From positions 1 to 32,729 of the forward strand of contig CBDTXZ010000013.1 in assembly GCA_965364515.1 (NCBI GenBank): 32,729 nucleotides of DNA, read 5' to 3'. A model generated the notes under the pieces. It was not told the origin of the DNA, did not search any database, and saw nothing but the letters and a program-made list of their open reading frames with translations. This stretch comes from JAHEDH01 sp965364515 (lineage in GTDB: Bacteria > Actinomycetota > Acidimicrobiia > Spongiisociales > ZC4RG35). The position numbers and the translations under genes were made by a program. Below are positions 6,657-14,193 of this stretch, piece after piece; position 1 is the stretch's first letter; every line of letters starts with the position of its first letter.

Positions 6657-7391
6657 TTACCGACCCAGATACCAGCTGAGGAATGGCTCCCCGAACGCGA
6701 TCGCCGCCCACGCTCCGAGCACCATGGCCGGTCCGTAGGGGATGGCGTATTTCGGCCCTACCCGGCGTGTCGCCAGGAGTACGAGGGCGGGCAGTCCGCC
6801 GATGAGGCCGGTGAAGAAGACGGACACGAGAAAGATGCGAATCGAGTCGAACATCGTGAAGAAGCCGAGAAGGAAAGCCAGCTTGACATCTCCCATGCCG
6901 AACCCTTCACGATTGAGGAGATGCACGCCCAGGAACACGGCGTAGTAGCCGGCGCCGGCGAGGAGGGACGGCCCGATTCGGTCGGTCCGTCCGCTGACGA
7001 CGGATTCGATCACGAGCAGCACGATGGCGGCCGCTCCCCCGGGGAACAGGACCTTGTTCGGAATGAGCTTCTCGTCGAGGTCGGTGATGACCAGCGTCAG
7101 CGTCACGCCTGCGAACACGAGGTAGGCGGTGATCTCGCTGGTGGCTCCGATGACCTGAACCGTCCCGACGAAGACGGCAACATACGCCAGCGACCACCAT
7201 CGTTCCCGCGCGGATCCGGTGTGACCGTTCTGACACGCGAGGTAGGGGCGAGTCCGAACGACGGCACAGTCGGGGCACACCCCGAACGGAGTGGCGATCG
7301 CAGTACGGGTGGAGGTCGCCACGGCGATGTGGTGCAGCACCGGACCGACGGAGAGTCCGAGAGCCACTGCGACGACGAGGAGAACGATCAC
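6657..7391 (-). CDS. A24 family prepilin peptidase
   Basis: These are membrane aspartyl proteases that cut class III signal peptides of type IV pilin-like proteins. The 244-residue polytopic product has the two catalytic aspartates at D104 (ITDLDEKLIPN) and D168 (GFGMGDVKL), 64 residues apart as in the family. The N-terminal methylase region is cut down: instead of the usual long two-Cx2C cytoplasmic loop it has C39-x2-C42-x10-C53-x3-H57, which could bind one metal ion. N-methyltransferase activity is therefore uncertain. Start is a GTG at 7389-7391 with a TAGCTT box nine bases upstream. It lies downstream of a strong terminator and leads the aroC operon. M. tuberculosis has a peptidase of this type (Rv2551c) next to aroE. 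Confidence 0.9.
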   Translation of the reverse strand: MIVLLVVAVALGLSVGPVLHHIAVATSTRTAIATPFGVCPDCAVVRTRPYLACQNGHTGSARERWWSLAYVAVFVGTVQVIGATSEITAYLVFAGVTLTLVITDLDEKLIPNKVLFPGGAAAIVLLVIESVVSGRTDRIGPSLLAGAGYYAVFLGVHLLNREGFGMGDVKLAFLLGFFTMFDSIRIFLVSVFFTGLIGGLPALVLLATRRVGPKYAIPYGPAMVLGAWAAIAFGEPFLSWYLGR

Positions 7392-7400
7392 GGCTGAGTC

Positions 7401-7406
7401 AAGCTA
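7401..7406 (-). promoter_or_regulatory. Candidate -10 box of the prepilin peptidase/aroC operon
   Basis: TAGCTT on the minus strand lies nine bases before the GTG start, just after the terminator of the preceding operon. The spacing would leave at most a two- or three-base leader. No clear -35 is seen. Confidence 0.35.
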
Positions 7407-7455
7407 GTGCCTGGCGCTTCACGCAGACAGGGCTCGTCGGTGCGAGCCAACAAGA

Positions 7456-7489
7456 GAGACGCCCCCGCCGGGGAGGTCGGGGGCGTCTC
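7456..7489 (-). terminator. Strong hairpin terminator after the alaS-to-DUF4388 operon
   Basis: A perfect 11-base inverted repeat, GAGACGCCCCC (7456-7466) and GGGGGCGTCTC (7479-7489), encloses a 12-base loop. It lies 23 bases downstream of the DUF4388 gene stop. On the minus strand the stem is followed by TCTTGTTGG, a weak U-rich tail, as expected for an intrinsic terminator. This is the strongest stem-loop I see in the window. Confidence 0.8.
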
Positions 7490-7512
7490 CGGGTGTCCGA
7501 GTGGGGCCAGAA

Positions 7513-8781
7513 TCAACGCTCGGTGATGTCCCGGGCGGCCGTCCCCATCCGCCGGCGACGGAGGAGCCCCATCGAGAAACCCGTCTCGTCCTCATCCGAT
7601 TCGTCGGCAGTCTCATCCCCCTCATTGAGCTGAGAGAAGACACTCTCGAGGAAGCTGTCAGGGTCGGACGTCGGGTCGTCCGCCTGCTTCTCGGTCTCGC
7701 CCATGGCTGCCGCCCACCATCCGCCGTCGGAGGTGGATTCCTCGGCGGCGGGCTCTGACGGCTCGTCGGCCGTCGCCTCGTCTTCGGTCTCGACCTCACC
7801 CACGGCTTCGTCGAACCATCCGGCGCCTTCGGCATCGTGACCGTTGCTCACGGGCTCGGCCGGGGTGTCCCAGGGAGAACTCTCCCATCCGGCATCCTCG
7901 GTGGTCTCTTCGGTGGTGTCCTGTTCGGTCTGGCTGTTCTCGACCTCGGGGTCGTCGAAGAAGGACTCGAAGTCGTCAGTCGTTTGGACGTCTTGCTCCG
8001 GCTCCGACTCGGGCTGCGAGTCCGTCGCCGGCTCCGGCTCGGCGAAGATCGGCTCGGGAGCGCGTCGCTCCACGACAGGAGCCTGGTACCCCGAATCGAA
8101 GGTCGGAGCGAGCTCGACGACCGAAACGAGCTCGCTGCGGATGAGCCCGCTGAGCTCCCGAGCGGCCCGGAATTCGCTCATGCCCGTCCGATATGCGAGC
8201 TCTCGGACACTGGTCCCACCCTCGAGTGAAGCCAGCACCTTCCACGTCGGCGCAGCGATCGTGACGCTGTTGTCGTCTGGCAGCTCGCGCACCATGCGAA
8301 TCGGCGCGTCGAGATTGGTCACGGATTCGAAGATGTCGGCCCATTCGGCGGCTCGTCGATCGGACTCGGCCAGGGCGACTTCGGCATCGAACTGCTGACC
8401 CGACGTGTAGGCGGGTGCCTCGTCGACCGCGAACTCGAAGTCACCATGTCCCGGCTTGCGAATGCGATAGAGGCTCTCGACGACCAACTCCCGGACGAAG
8501 TCCGTGATCGAGCTCGGATCCACACCTTCCACCAGCGCATCCGGGAGCGAATTCTTCGATGCTCTCAGCGAGTCGTTCGTGACGAGGCCGGCGTTGATGA
8601 GCGCTTGACGGACGACGTCGTCGGACTGGGTGTTTGCAAACGTGATCGCGCCTCCGGCCAGATAGACCCGGCCTTCGGTCTCGACCGCGTCGACTCTGAG
8701 ACAACCGGTCTTCTTCGATCGTGACAGCAGACGGAGAACTTCCGGCATCGGAAAGATCTCGAGATTCCCTGTGAGGGACAT
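7513..8781 (-). CDS. DUF4388 (PATAN) domain protein with acidic linker
   Basis: The 422-residue product opens with a DUF4388/PATAN-type domain: SLTGNLEIFPMPEVLRLLSR at the N-terminus, then KTGCLRV and a LAGGAITFA strand pair (to about residue 100). Such domains occur in bacterial signalling proteins, some tied to gliding or twitching motility. A second predicted alpha/beta region, possibly winged-helix (ELPDDNSVTIAAPTWKVL onward), spans about 155-220. Then comes a roughly 160-residue low-complexity acidic linker rich in E, D, T, P and W, and a short basic end (LLRRRRMG) near 405-410. I start at the ATG 8779-8781, with AGGAG six bases upstream; that site overlaps the aroE stop. The longer TTG start adds only two residues. 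It is the last gene of the alaS-ruvX-mltG-aroE run. Confidence 0.85.
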   Translation of the reverse strand: MSLTGNLEIFPMPEVLRLLSRSKKTGCLRVDAVETEGRVYLAGGAITFANTQSDDVVRQALINAGLVTNDSLRASKNSLPDALVEGVDPSSITDFVRELVVESLYRIRKPGHGDFEFAVDEAPAYTSGQQFDAEVALAESDRRAAEWADIFESVTNLDAPIRMVRELPDDNSVTIAAPTWKVLASLEGGTSVRELAYRTGMSEFRAARELSGLIRSELVSVVELAPTFDSGYQAPVVERRAPEPIFAEPEPATDSQPESEPEQDVQTTDDFESFFDDPEVENSQTEQDTTEETTEDAGWESSPWDTPAEPVSNGHDAEGAGWFDEAVGEVETEDEATADEPSEPAAEESTSDGGWWAAAMGETEKQADDPTSDPDSFLESVFSQLNEGDETADESDEDETGFSMGLLRRRRMGTAARDITER

Positions 8782-8793
8782 GGGCAACTCCTG

Positions 8794-9618
8794 TTACTCG
8801 GACATGTCTTGGATCGGTGGTGTCCGACGGGGTCTTGAGATGTTTCTGGCGACCTGCTCGAAGAGTCCGGCCGGAGCGTCCAACCCCGTCCAGATCCGGA
8901 AACTCGCCTCGGCCTGTGCTGCAAGCAGGTCGATGCCGTCGCCCGTCGGCTTCCCGGCCGCACGCGCCGACAGCAGTGCAGGTGACGGCCCCGACCCGTA
9001 GGTCATGTCGAACATCCCCCCGGAGCGATCGACCACGTCGCCGGCGAGGGATTCACCCCGCATCCCGATCGGTGTGGCGTTCAGCACCGTTGCGCCATCG
9101 ACGCCGCTCCCCCATCGCACCAGGTCCGCCTCGATCCCGACCTGCCGAAGAAGCGCACGCGCCTTGGTGTCCGATCTCGCCGACAGGGCGATTCGGTGAC
9201 CTTCACACGCGACCAGTGCGGCCGCGGCGGCGCCGCCGCTTCCCAGGATCAACAGGGTTTCGGTGGGGAGATCCCTCCGAGCGAGCACCGAGCGGACGCC
9301 TTCGACGTCGGTCGACTCCCCAACGAGGGCGCCTTCATCGATGAACCAGGTGTTGACGGCTCCTGCCCGAGCAGCGGCGTCCATGAGCCTGTCGGCCAGA
9401 CGAGCCGCGACCCGTTTGTGCGGCATCGTGATGTTCGCGCCGCTCAGCTCGCCGGATCGAACCCGCTCCGCCTGAATCGCCATGCCGGCCTCGTCCACGT
9501 CGATCGCCACATAGCTTCCCGACAGCCCGAGCGCCGCCAGGCCGGCCTCGTGCATGACCGGCGACAGCGAGTGCGAGACGGGGCTGCCCAGGACCGCCAG
9601 ATGAATGCGGTCCGTCAT
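8794..9618 (-). CDS. aroE: Shikimate dehydrogenase
   Basis: AroE reduces 3-dehydroshikimate to shikimate with NADPH. The 274-residue product has the substrate motif SPVSHSLSP (12-20), NITMPHK with catalytic K68, the paired aspartate D104 (STDVEG), and the nucleotide-binding LILGSGGAAAAAL near 122-134. The C-terminal region holds NATPIGM and the Q-A-x-x-S-F helix (QAEASFRIW). Length is normal. The ATG at 9616-9618 overlaps the mltG stop as ATGA. It is apart from aroB-aroK-aroC, in the alaS-ruvX-mltG operon, as in mycobacteria. Confidence 0.95.
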   Translation of the reverse strand: MTDRIHLAVLGSPVSHSLSPVMHEAGLAALGLSGSYVAIDVDEAGMAIQAERVRSGELSGANITMPHKRVAARLADRLMDAAARAGAVNTWFIDEGALVGESTDVEGVRSVLARRDLPTETLLILGSGGAAAAALVACEGHRIALSARSDTKARALLRQVGIEADLVRWGSGVDGATVLNATPIGMRGESLAGDVVDRSGGMFDMTYGSGPSPALLSARAAGKPTGDGIDLLAAQAEASFRIWTGLDAPAGLFEQVARNISRPRRTPPIQDMSE

Positions 9619-10703
9619 CCGCCGAGAAGGCCGGCAGCCCGGGACTGCTCGACGTTTGCGAGATGCTCTTCGAAAGTCACGGCGAAGACGTGCGATCCGT
9701 CCTCGTCGGCGAGCACATAGAAGCGGAAGTCCGTCTCGGCGGGTTGGGCTGCGGCTTGCAGACTCGCGAGACCCGGCGCGGAGATGGGAGTCGGCGGGAG
9801 TCCGGTGTTCCGGTACGTGTTGTACGGAGAGTCGGACTCGTTGTTGAACAGTGCGGGATCACGGGTGTCGAGCCCGTACAACACGGTGGCGTCGATCTCG
9901 AGTCGTTGACCGTCTGCGAGCCGGTTGCGAAGCACGCTGGAGACGATCGGGCGCTCATCGGCGACCCGCACCTCCGACTCGATGAGCGACGCCAGGATCA
10001 CGCCCTCGTACCGGCTGAAGCCGGCCGCTTCCAACGGCGCCCAGTCGATGGAGTCCATCCGCTGCTCCATCGTCGAGGCCATGCGGTTGAGGATGTCGCT
10101 TGCGTCGGCCTGCTCCGAGAACCGGTAGGTGTCGGGGAAGAGCAACCCCTCCCAGGCCGACAAGCCCAGTGAGAGGTCGACCTCAGTGACGGTGGTGTCC
10201 ACCAGTCCGCTCAGGAGGGCGGACTCGAACGCGACGCGGTCGATGCCGGAGCCCTCGGCCAGCACGTCGACGATCTCGGTGACCCTCAGGCCTTCTGGGA
10301 TCGTGATGTCGTACACCCGGATGGTCGGCCCCGCCGAGAGGATGTCGATCACCTGGGCGGTCGTCATGCCGGTCTCCAGGTCGTAGCTCCCCGCCCGAAG
10401 CGAGTTGTCGAGGCCTTCGACCCGCACCGTCGACTCGAACTCGGCGGCACTCGCCACCACGCCGTTCTCTTCGAGGATCTCGCCGATGCGCTCCCCGCTG
10501 GCTCCGCTCGGGATCTCGACGGTGACGGGGAGACCCGGCTCCACCGTCACAGCGGTCTCGTCGTCGGCGAGCGATTCGCCGACCCGCTCACCCAGGTTCG
10601 CTGCAACCGAGACCAACGCGACCCCGACGACGATCACGGCCGCGATCGCAAAGATCGGTCGCAGCGTCCGCCAGACCGGCGGGGTTGGTTCGGTCGGTTG
10701 CAT
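9615..10703 (-). CDS. mltG: Endolytic murein transglycosylase MltG
   Basis: MltG (YceG/YrrL) cuts nascent peptidoglycan glycan strands at the membrane. The 362-residue product has one N-terminal membrane segment (about 15-35), a LysM-like region (about 60-125) and the YceG catalytic domain. The catalytic glutamate is E242 in ILASLIESEV. NTYRNTGLPPTPISAPGLASL and the DGSHVFAVTFEEH segment near the end are typical. The open frame continues far upstream, but those residues are a shadow of ruvX. The ATG at 10701-10703 has GAGG about nine bases upstream and fits the family. An upstream in-frame CTG overlapping the ruvX stop would add an arginine-rich cytoplasmic tail; I consider it less likely. 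Confidence 0.94.
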   Translation of the reverse strand: MQPTEPTPPVWRTLRPIFAIAAVIVVGVALVSVAANLGERVGESLADDETAVTVEPGLPVTVEIPSGASGERIGEILEENGVVASAAEFESTVRVEGLDNSLRAGSYDLETGMTTAQVIDILSAGPTIRVYDITIPEGLRVTEIVDVLAEGSGIDRVAFESALLSGLVDTTVTEVDLSLGLSAWEGLLFPDTYRFSEQADASDILNRMASTMEQRMDSIDWAPLEAAGFSRYEGVILASLIESEVRVADERPIVSSVLRNRLADGQRLEIDATVLYGLDTRDPALFNNESDSPYNTYRNTGLPPTPISAPGLASLQAAAQPAETDFRFYVLADEDGSHVFAVTFEEHLANVEQSRAAGLLGG

Positions 10704-10765
10704 CGGTGTCTGCCTCGCATTCGGGGGCCGACGACGGCGTCGTCGAGACGGTGGCCGTGTTCGGC

Positions 10766-11176
10766 TCAGGACTGGGATGTTAAATAGTGTTGGAGGATGA
10801 CTGCGGCAGCGACCTTGTCGACTGCCGCCTTTCGGTCTCTGCGACGGACGCGCCCTTCGATGAGCGCTTCCTCGGCAGTCTTGGTGGTGTACCGCTCGTC
10901 CACCCACTCGATCTGACGTCCCGAGCGCTCCGAGAGTTCCTCTCCGAAAGCACGGGCGCGTTCTGCCGCCGGCCCCTCGTCGCCGCTGAGCGACACCGGA
11001 AGCCCGACGACGACGACCGACGGCTCGTATCGATCGAGAAGCTCGGCAATGGCTTCCCACGGTTCGTGCGCATCGATCACCGTGAGCGGGGTTGCGACGA
11101 TTCTGAGTGGATCACTGATCGCCACCCCGATTCGCTTGCTTCCCGGATCGAAGGCGATGACCCGCCCTACGCTCAT
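10766..11176 (-). CDS. ruvX: Putative pre-16S rRNA nuclease RuvX/YqgF
   Basis: YqgF-family RNase H-like nuclease implicated in 16S rRNA 5' maturation. The 136-residue product has the first acidic motif AFDPGSKRIGVA (D10), the VVGLPVSLSG strand, WVDERYTT and the C-terminal acidic motif DKVAAAVILQ. These carry the expected metal-binding acids. The ATG at 11174-11176 overlaps the alaS stop as ATGA. The order alaS-ruvX-mltG-aroE is a well-conserved actinobacterial operon. Confidence 0.95.
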   Translation of the reverse strand: MSVGRVIAFDPGSKRIGVAISDPLRIVATPLTVIDAHEPWEAIAELLDRYEPSVVVVGLPVSLSGDEGPAAERARAFGEELSERSGRQIEWVDERYTTKTAEEALIEGRVRRRDRKAAVDKVAAAVILQHYLTSQS

Positions 11177-13794
11177 GCCTGTGAGAGGATCCTGCGTGCC
11201 TCTTCGCGGATCGCCTCGACCGCCGCCTCGGCTTTCGAGCCGTCCGGTCCTCCCGCCTGTGCCAGCTCGGGGTCACGAGAGCCCCCGCCACCCATCACTC
11301 GGGCGCCCTCTGCGACGACCGAGCCGGCCTGGATCTTGTCGGTGAGCCCCTTGGACACTGCTCCGATCAGTGCGCCTTTGCCGCTGGGGCTGGCTCCGAG
11401 GAACACCGCCCCGTTGCCGACACGATCCCTGACCCCCAAAGCGAGTTGCCGAAGCTGGTCCTGGGCCATGTCGTCGACATAGGCGACGACGAGTTTGACG
11501 CCACCGATGTCCTCGGCCGACGCAGCGAGCTCTTCTCCCAGCTCTCCACGACGTTCGGCGCGCAATGATTCGATCTGATCCTCGAGCGATTCGATCCTGT
11601 TCATCAGGCCTCGCACCCGTTCGGGGATCTCTCGCGCAGGGGCCCGCAACATCCCGCCGACGGCGTCCAGACTCTCCCGCAGATCGGCGAGATGGTCGTA
11701 TGCCGCAGTGCCTGTGAGAGCATCCACGCGGCGAATGTTCGATCCGATGGACGCCTCCGAGGTGACGATCAACGGACCGACTTCACCCGCCGTCGAGGTG
11801 TGGGTGCCACCGCAGAACTCCACTGAGAAGTCGCCGACTTTCACGACGCGGACGGTCTCGCCGTATTTGTCGCCGAAGAATGCGAGGGCGCCCATCTGCT
11901 TGGCCTCGTCCTGGGACGTCACGGTGGTGCTGACCTCGTCGTTGTCGATGAGGCGCGAGTTGGCGAGGGCTTCGATCTCGCGGAGCTCGGTTTCCGAGGT
12001 TGCGCTGAAATGGCTGAAATCGAACCGCAGCCGCCCCGACTCGACCAGAGAACCGGCCTGATTGGCATGCTCGCCCAGCACCTCGCGGAGTGCCCAGTGG
12101 AGCACGTGTGTTCCGGTGTGCGACTTGCGGATCCGATCGCGTCGCGGTTCGTCGATGACCAGATCGACCTCCTGACCGACTGCGATGTCGCCGCTGGTCA
12201 CCGTTCCCCGATGGCCGTGCAGCCCCTGCAGTGCGTGCTGTGTGTCTGCGACGGCCACCTCTCCGGTCTGCGTCCGGAGAGTGCCCGTGTCGCCAACCTG
12301 GCCTCCCGATTCGGCGTAGAACGGAGACCTGTCGACGAAGATCTCGACGTCGGAGCCGTGCTCGGCGCGTTCGATCATCTCACCGTCACGCACGATCGCC
12401 AGCACTCGCCCGCTGGCGGTGGGACGCGAGTACCCCACGAAGTCGGTCAATCCCGTGGTGTCGAGCACCTCTCGGTAGAACTCTCCCTTGGCTGCAGCGT
12501 CTCCGCCCTTCCACTCCTTGCGGGCCCGTTGCCGCTGGGCGGCCATTTCCGTGTCGAAGGTCTCGAGATCGACGTCGACGTCCTTCTCCGCGGCGATCTC
12601 GGACGTCAGCTCGATCGGGAAGCCGTAGGTGTCGTGGAGCTTGAACGCAACCGTTCCCGGGAGCGGCTCGTCGGAGGGAAGCTCGTCCAAGGCGGCCTCG
12701 AGCAGCTGATGTCCTGATGCCAGTGTGCGGCGGAAGTTCTGCTCCTCCCGCGTCACGACGTCGACGATCAGATCCGCTTTGTCGGCCAACTCGGTGTACC
12801 AGTCACCGAGCAGCTCGATGGTCGTCCTGGCGAGATCGGGGGCCACCAATCCTTCCCCTCCCAGCCTCCACGCGTGGCGGATCGCGCGCCGCAGGATCCG
12901 GCGGAGCACATAGCCGCGCCCGTCATTGCTGGGAACGACGCCGTCGGCGATGAGCACCGACATCGTCCTCCCGTGATCTGCGAGAATCCGCAGGCTCACG
13001 TCGGCCATCGGGTCCGCGCCGTACTCGACGCCGGAGAACCGCTCTCCCACCTCGAGCACCGGTCGAAAGGTGTCGATCTCGAATCCGGATCCGACGCCCT
13101 GCAGGATCATGGCCAGCCGCTCCAGCCCGAGCCCGGTGTCGATGTTCTTCGTCGGGAGGTCTCCGATGACGTGATACGGCTCGTCCTGGATGTTCTGCAT
13201 GAACACCAGATTCCAGATCTCGACGAACCGCTCCTCTCCCCCGCCGATCGCACCCCCGTCCTCGCCGTGCTCGGGACCGCGGTCATAGAAGATCTCTGCG
13301 GACGGTCCGCACGGACCCGGGACGCCCATCTGCCAGAAGTTGTCTCTTCCGCCGCGCTGAACCCGCGACGGGTCGATGCCGACATGATCGACCCAGAGCT
13401 CGAATGCCTCGTCGTCCTCTTCGTATGCGGTGTACCAGAGACGGTCGGGGTCCAGGCCGTAGCCCTCGGTGAGCAGCTCGTGGGCCCACTTCATGGCTTC
13501 GGGCTTGAAATAGTCGCCGAAACTGAAGTTCCCCATCATCTCGAAGAAGGAGAAGTGCCTCACCGTGGTCCCGATGATGTCGATGTCGATCGTCCGGATG
13601 CACTTCTGGACCGACACGGCCCGGTCGAACGGCGCCGGCTCTTCCCCCAGGAAGTACGGCTTGAAGGGCACCATCCCGGCGTTGGTCATCAGCAGGGTCG
13701 GATCGGTGGGAATGACGGAAGCCGAGGGCCTGACGACATGGCCCCGCTCTGCGAAGAAGTCGAGGAATGTCTTGCGAATCGTTCTGGAGTCCAT
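11173..13794 (-). CDS. alaS: Alanine--tRNA ligase
   Basis: AlaRS charges tRNA-Ala and edits Ser/Gly-tRNA-Ala. The 873-residue product is of full length: class II catalytic core from the N-terminus (motif 2 area TVRHFSFFEMMGNFSFGDYF), tRNA-recognition helices, an editing domain with the zinc motifs HTGTH and CGGTHTSTAGE, and a C-terminal DHHA1-type end with SGKGALIGAVSK and GGGGSRDPELAQAGG. HTGTH has G where HTATH is common; the metal ligands are kept. The ATG at 13792-13794 matches family N-termini. A TAACCT box is ten bases upstream. It heads the alaS-ruvX-mltG-aroE-DUF4388 operon. Confidence 0.97.
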   Translation of the reverse strand: MDSRTIRKTFLDFFAERGHVVRPSASVIPTDPTLLMTNAGMVPFKPYFLGEEPAPFDRAVSVQKCIRTIDIDIIGTTVRHFSFFEMMGNFSFGDYFKPEAMKWAHELLTEGYGLDPDRLWYTAYEEDDEAFELWVDHVGIDPSRVQRGGRDNFWQMGVPGPCGPSAEIFYDRGPEHGEDGGAIGGGEERFVEIWNLVFMQNIQDEPYHVIGDLPTKNIDTGLGLERLAMILQGVGSGFEIDTFRPVLEVGERFSGVEYGADPMADVSLRILADHGRTMSVLIADGVVPSNDGRGYVLRRILRRAIRHAWRLGGEGLVAPDLARTTIELLGDWYTELADKADLIVDVVTREEQNFRRTLASGHQLLEAALDELPSDEPLPGTVAFKLHDTYGFPIELTSEIAAEKDVDVDLETFDTEMAAQRQRARKEWKGGDAAAKGEFYREVLDTTGLTDFVGYSRPTASGRVLAIVRDGEMIERAEHGSDVEIFVDRSPFYAESGGQVGDTGTLRTQTGEVAVADTQHALQGLHGHRGTVTSGDIAVGQEVDLVIDEPRRDRIRKSHTGTHVLHWALREVLGEHANQAGSLVESGRLRFDFSHFSATSETELREIEALANSRLIDNDEVSTTVTSQDEAKQMGALAFFGDKYGETVRVVKVGDFSVEFCGGTHTSTAGEVGPLIVTSEASIGSNIRRVDALTGTAAYDHLADLRESLDAVGGMLRAPAREIPERVRGLMNRIESLEDQIESLRAERRGELGEELAASAEDIGGVKLVVAYVDDMAQDQLRQLALGVRDRVGNGAVFLGASPSGKGALIGAVSKGLTDKIQAGSVVAEGARVMGGGGSRDPELAQAGGPDGSKAEAAVEAIREEARRILSQA

Positions 13795-13804
13795 GGAGGC
13801 GGTC

Positions 13805-13810
13805 AGGTTA
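13805..13810 (-). promoter_or_regulatory. Candidate -10 box of the alaS operon
   Basis: TAACCT on the minus strand lies ten bases upstream of the alaS ATG, inside the 75-base gap after the 67-aa gene. It is a good TANNNT match. No clear -35 is present, so alaS may also be read from the promoter of the small gene. Confidence 0.35.
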
Positions 13811-13869
13811 GTGACGGGCCGGTTGGAGCCAGGATGAGTTTTCGAAGTGGACGGGCGTGGACGCGGCCG

Positions 13870-14073
13870 TCACGCAGACCGATCGGCTGTCCGAACCGCG
13901 AACACCCGCCGTGGCGGTCTGATGCGCTTGGCTGCGAACGCCAGGACGTCGGCAGTCGTCAAGGCGGCCGCCGCCCTCAGATCGACGGGATCGGGTGCGC
14001 GGCGAAGGGCGCGGACGGTCACGACTCCCCCGGCGAACAGGCCGGTGACGAACCACCAGAGACGATCGAGCAT
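13870..14073 (-). CDS. 67-aa membrane-anchored protein upstream of alaS
   Basis: The product starts MLDRLWWFVTGLFAGGVVTV, one N-terminal membrane segment (about 4-20), followed by a basic, helical cytoplasmic part (ALRRAPDPVDLRAAAALTTADVL) and an arginine-rich end. In Streptomyces and relatives a small protein of similar layout lies immediately before alaS (annotated there as a DUF6167-like family); position and shape suggest this is its counterpart, but sequence similarity cannot be shown here. The ATG at 14071-14073 has no Shine-Dalgarno; a TAGCCT box lies six bases upstream, as for ispH. Function unknown. Confidence 0.75.
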   Translation of the reverse strand: MLDRLWWFVTGLFAGGVVTVRALRRAPDPVDLRAAAALTTADVLAFAAKRIRPPRRVFAVRTADRSA

Positions 14074-14079
14074 GGGGGG

Positions 14080-14085
14080 AGGCTA
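14080..14085 (-). promoter_or_regulatory. Candidate -10 box of the 67-aa gene (leaderless)
   Basis: TAGCCT on the minus strand, then six C residues, then ATG. The hexamer and the spacing are identical to the ispH start. The six-C stretch cannot serve as a ribosome binding site, which supports a leaderless message. Confidence 0.5.
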
Positions 14086-14150
14086 CCGGCTATCGGCCAC
14101 CGACTGCCAGCCGGGGCTGCGAGCTTTCGGTCGTCGGCCGTCCGCTGGGG
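14082..14150. repeat. Degenerate 7-base tandem array, 67-aa gene/rarA gap
   Basis: GCTACCG (14082-14088), GCTATCG (14089-14095) and GCCACCG (14096-14102) are in register. After about 20 drifted bases the pattern resumes one base out of phase with GCTTTCG (14123-14129), GTCGTCG (14130-14136) and GCCGTCC (14137-14143). The first unit overlaps the candidate -10 box of the 67-aa gene. Confidence 0.6.
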
Positions 14151-14157
14151 GCACTCC

Positions 14158-14172
14158 GCGTCGTCGCGACGC
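14158..14172 (-). terminator. Possible U-less hairpin after rarA
   Basis: GCGTCG and CGACGC form a perfect six-base stem with a three-base loop, 21 bases after the rarA stop. No U-run follows. It could be one of the tail-less terminators proposed for actinobacteria; the stem is short, so this is tentative. Confidence 0.3.
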
Positions 14173-14193
14173 ATGCCGATCCGCGCCCTCTAC

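Noticed and set aside
7392..7512. tRNA or small RNA gene in the gap
   Set aside because: The only clear structure is the terminator stem; no cloverleaf or TPsiC-like segment.
10704..11060. 119-residue N-terminal extension of MltG
   Set aside because: Mostly an alternate-frame reading of ruvX, very Arg-rich.
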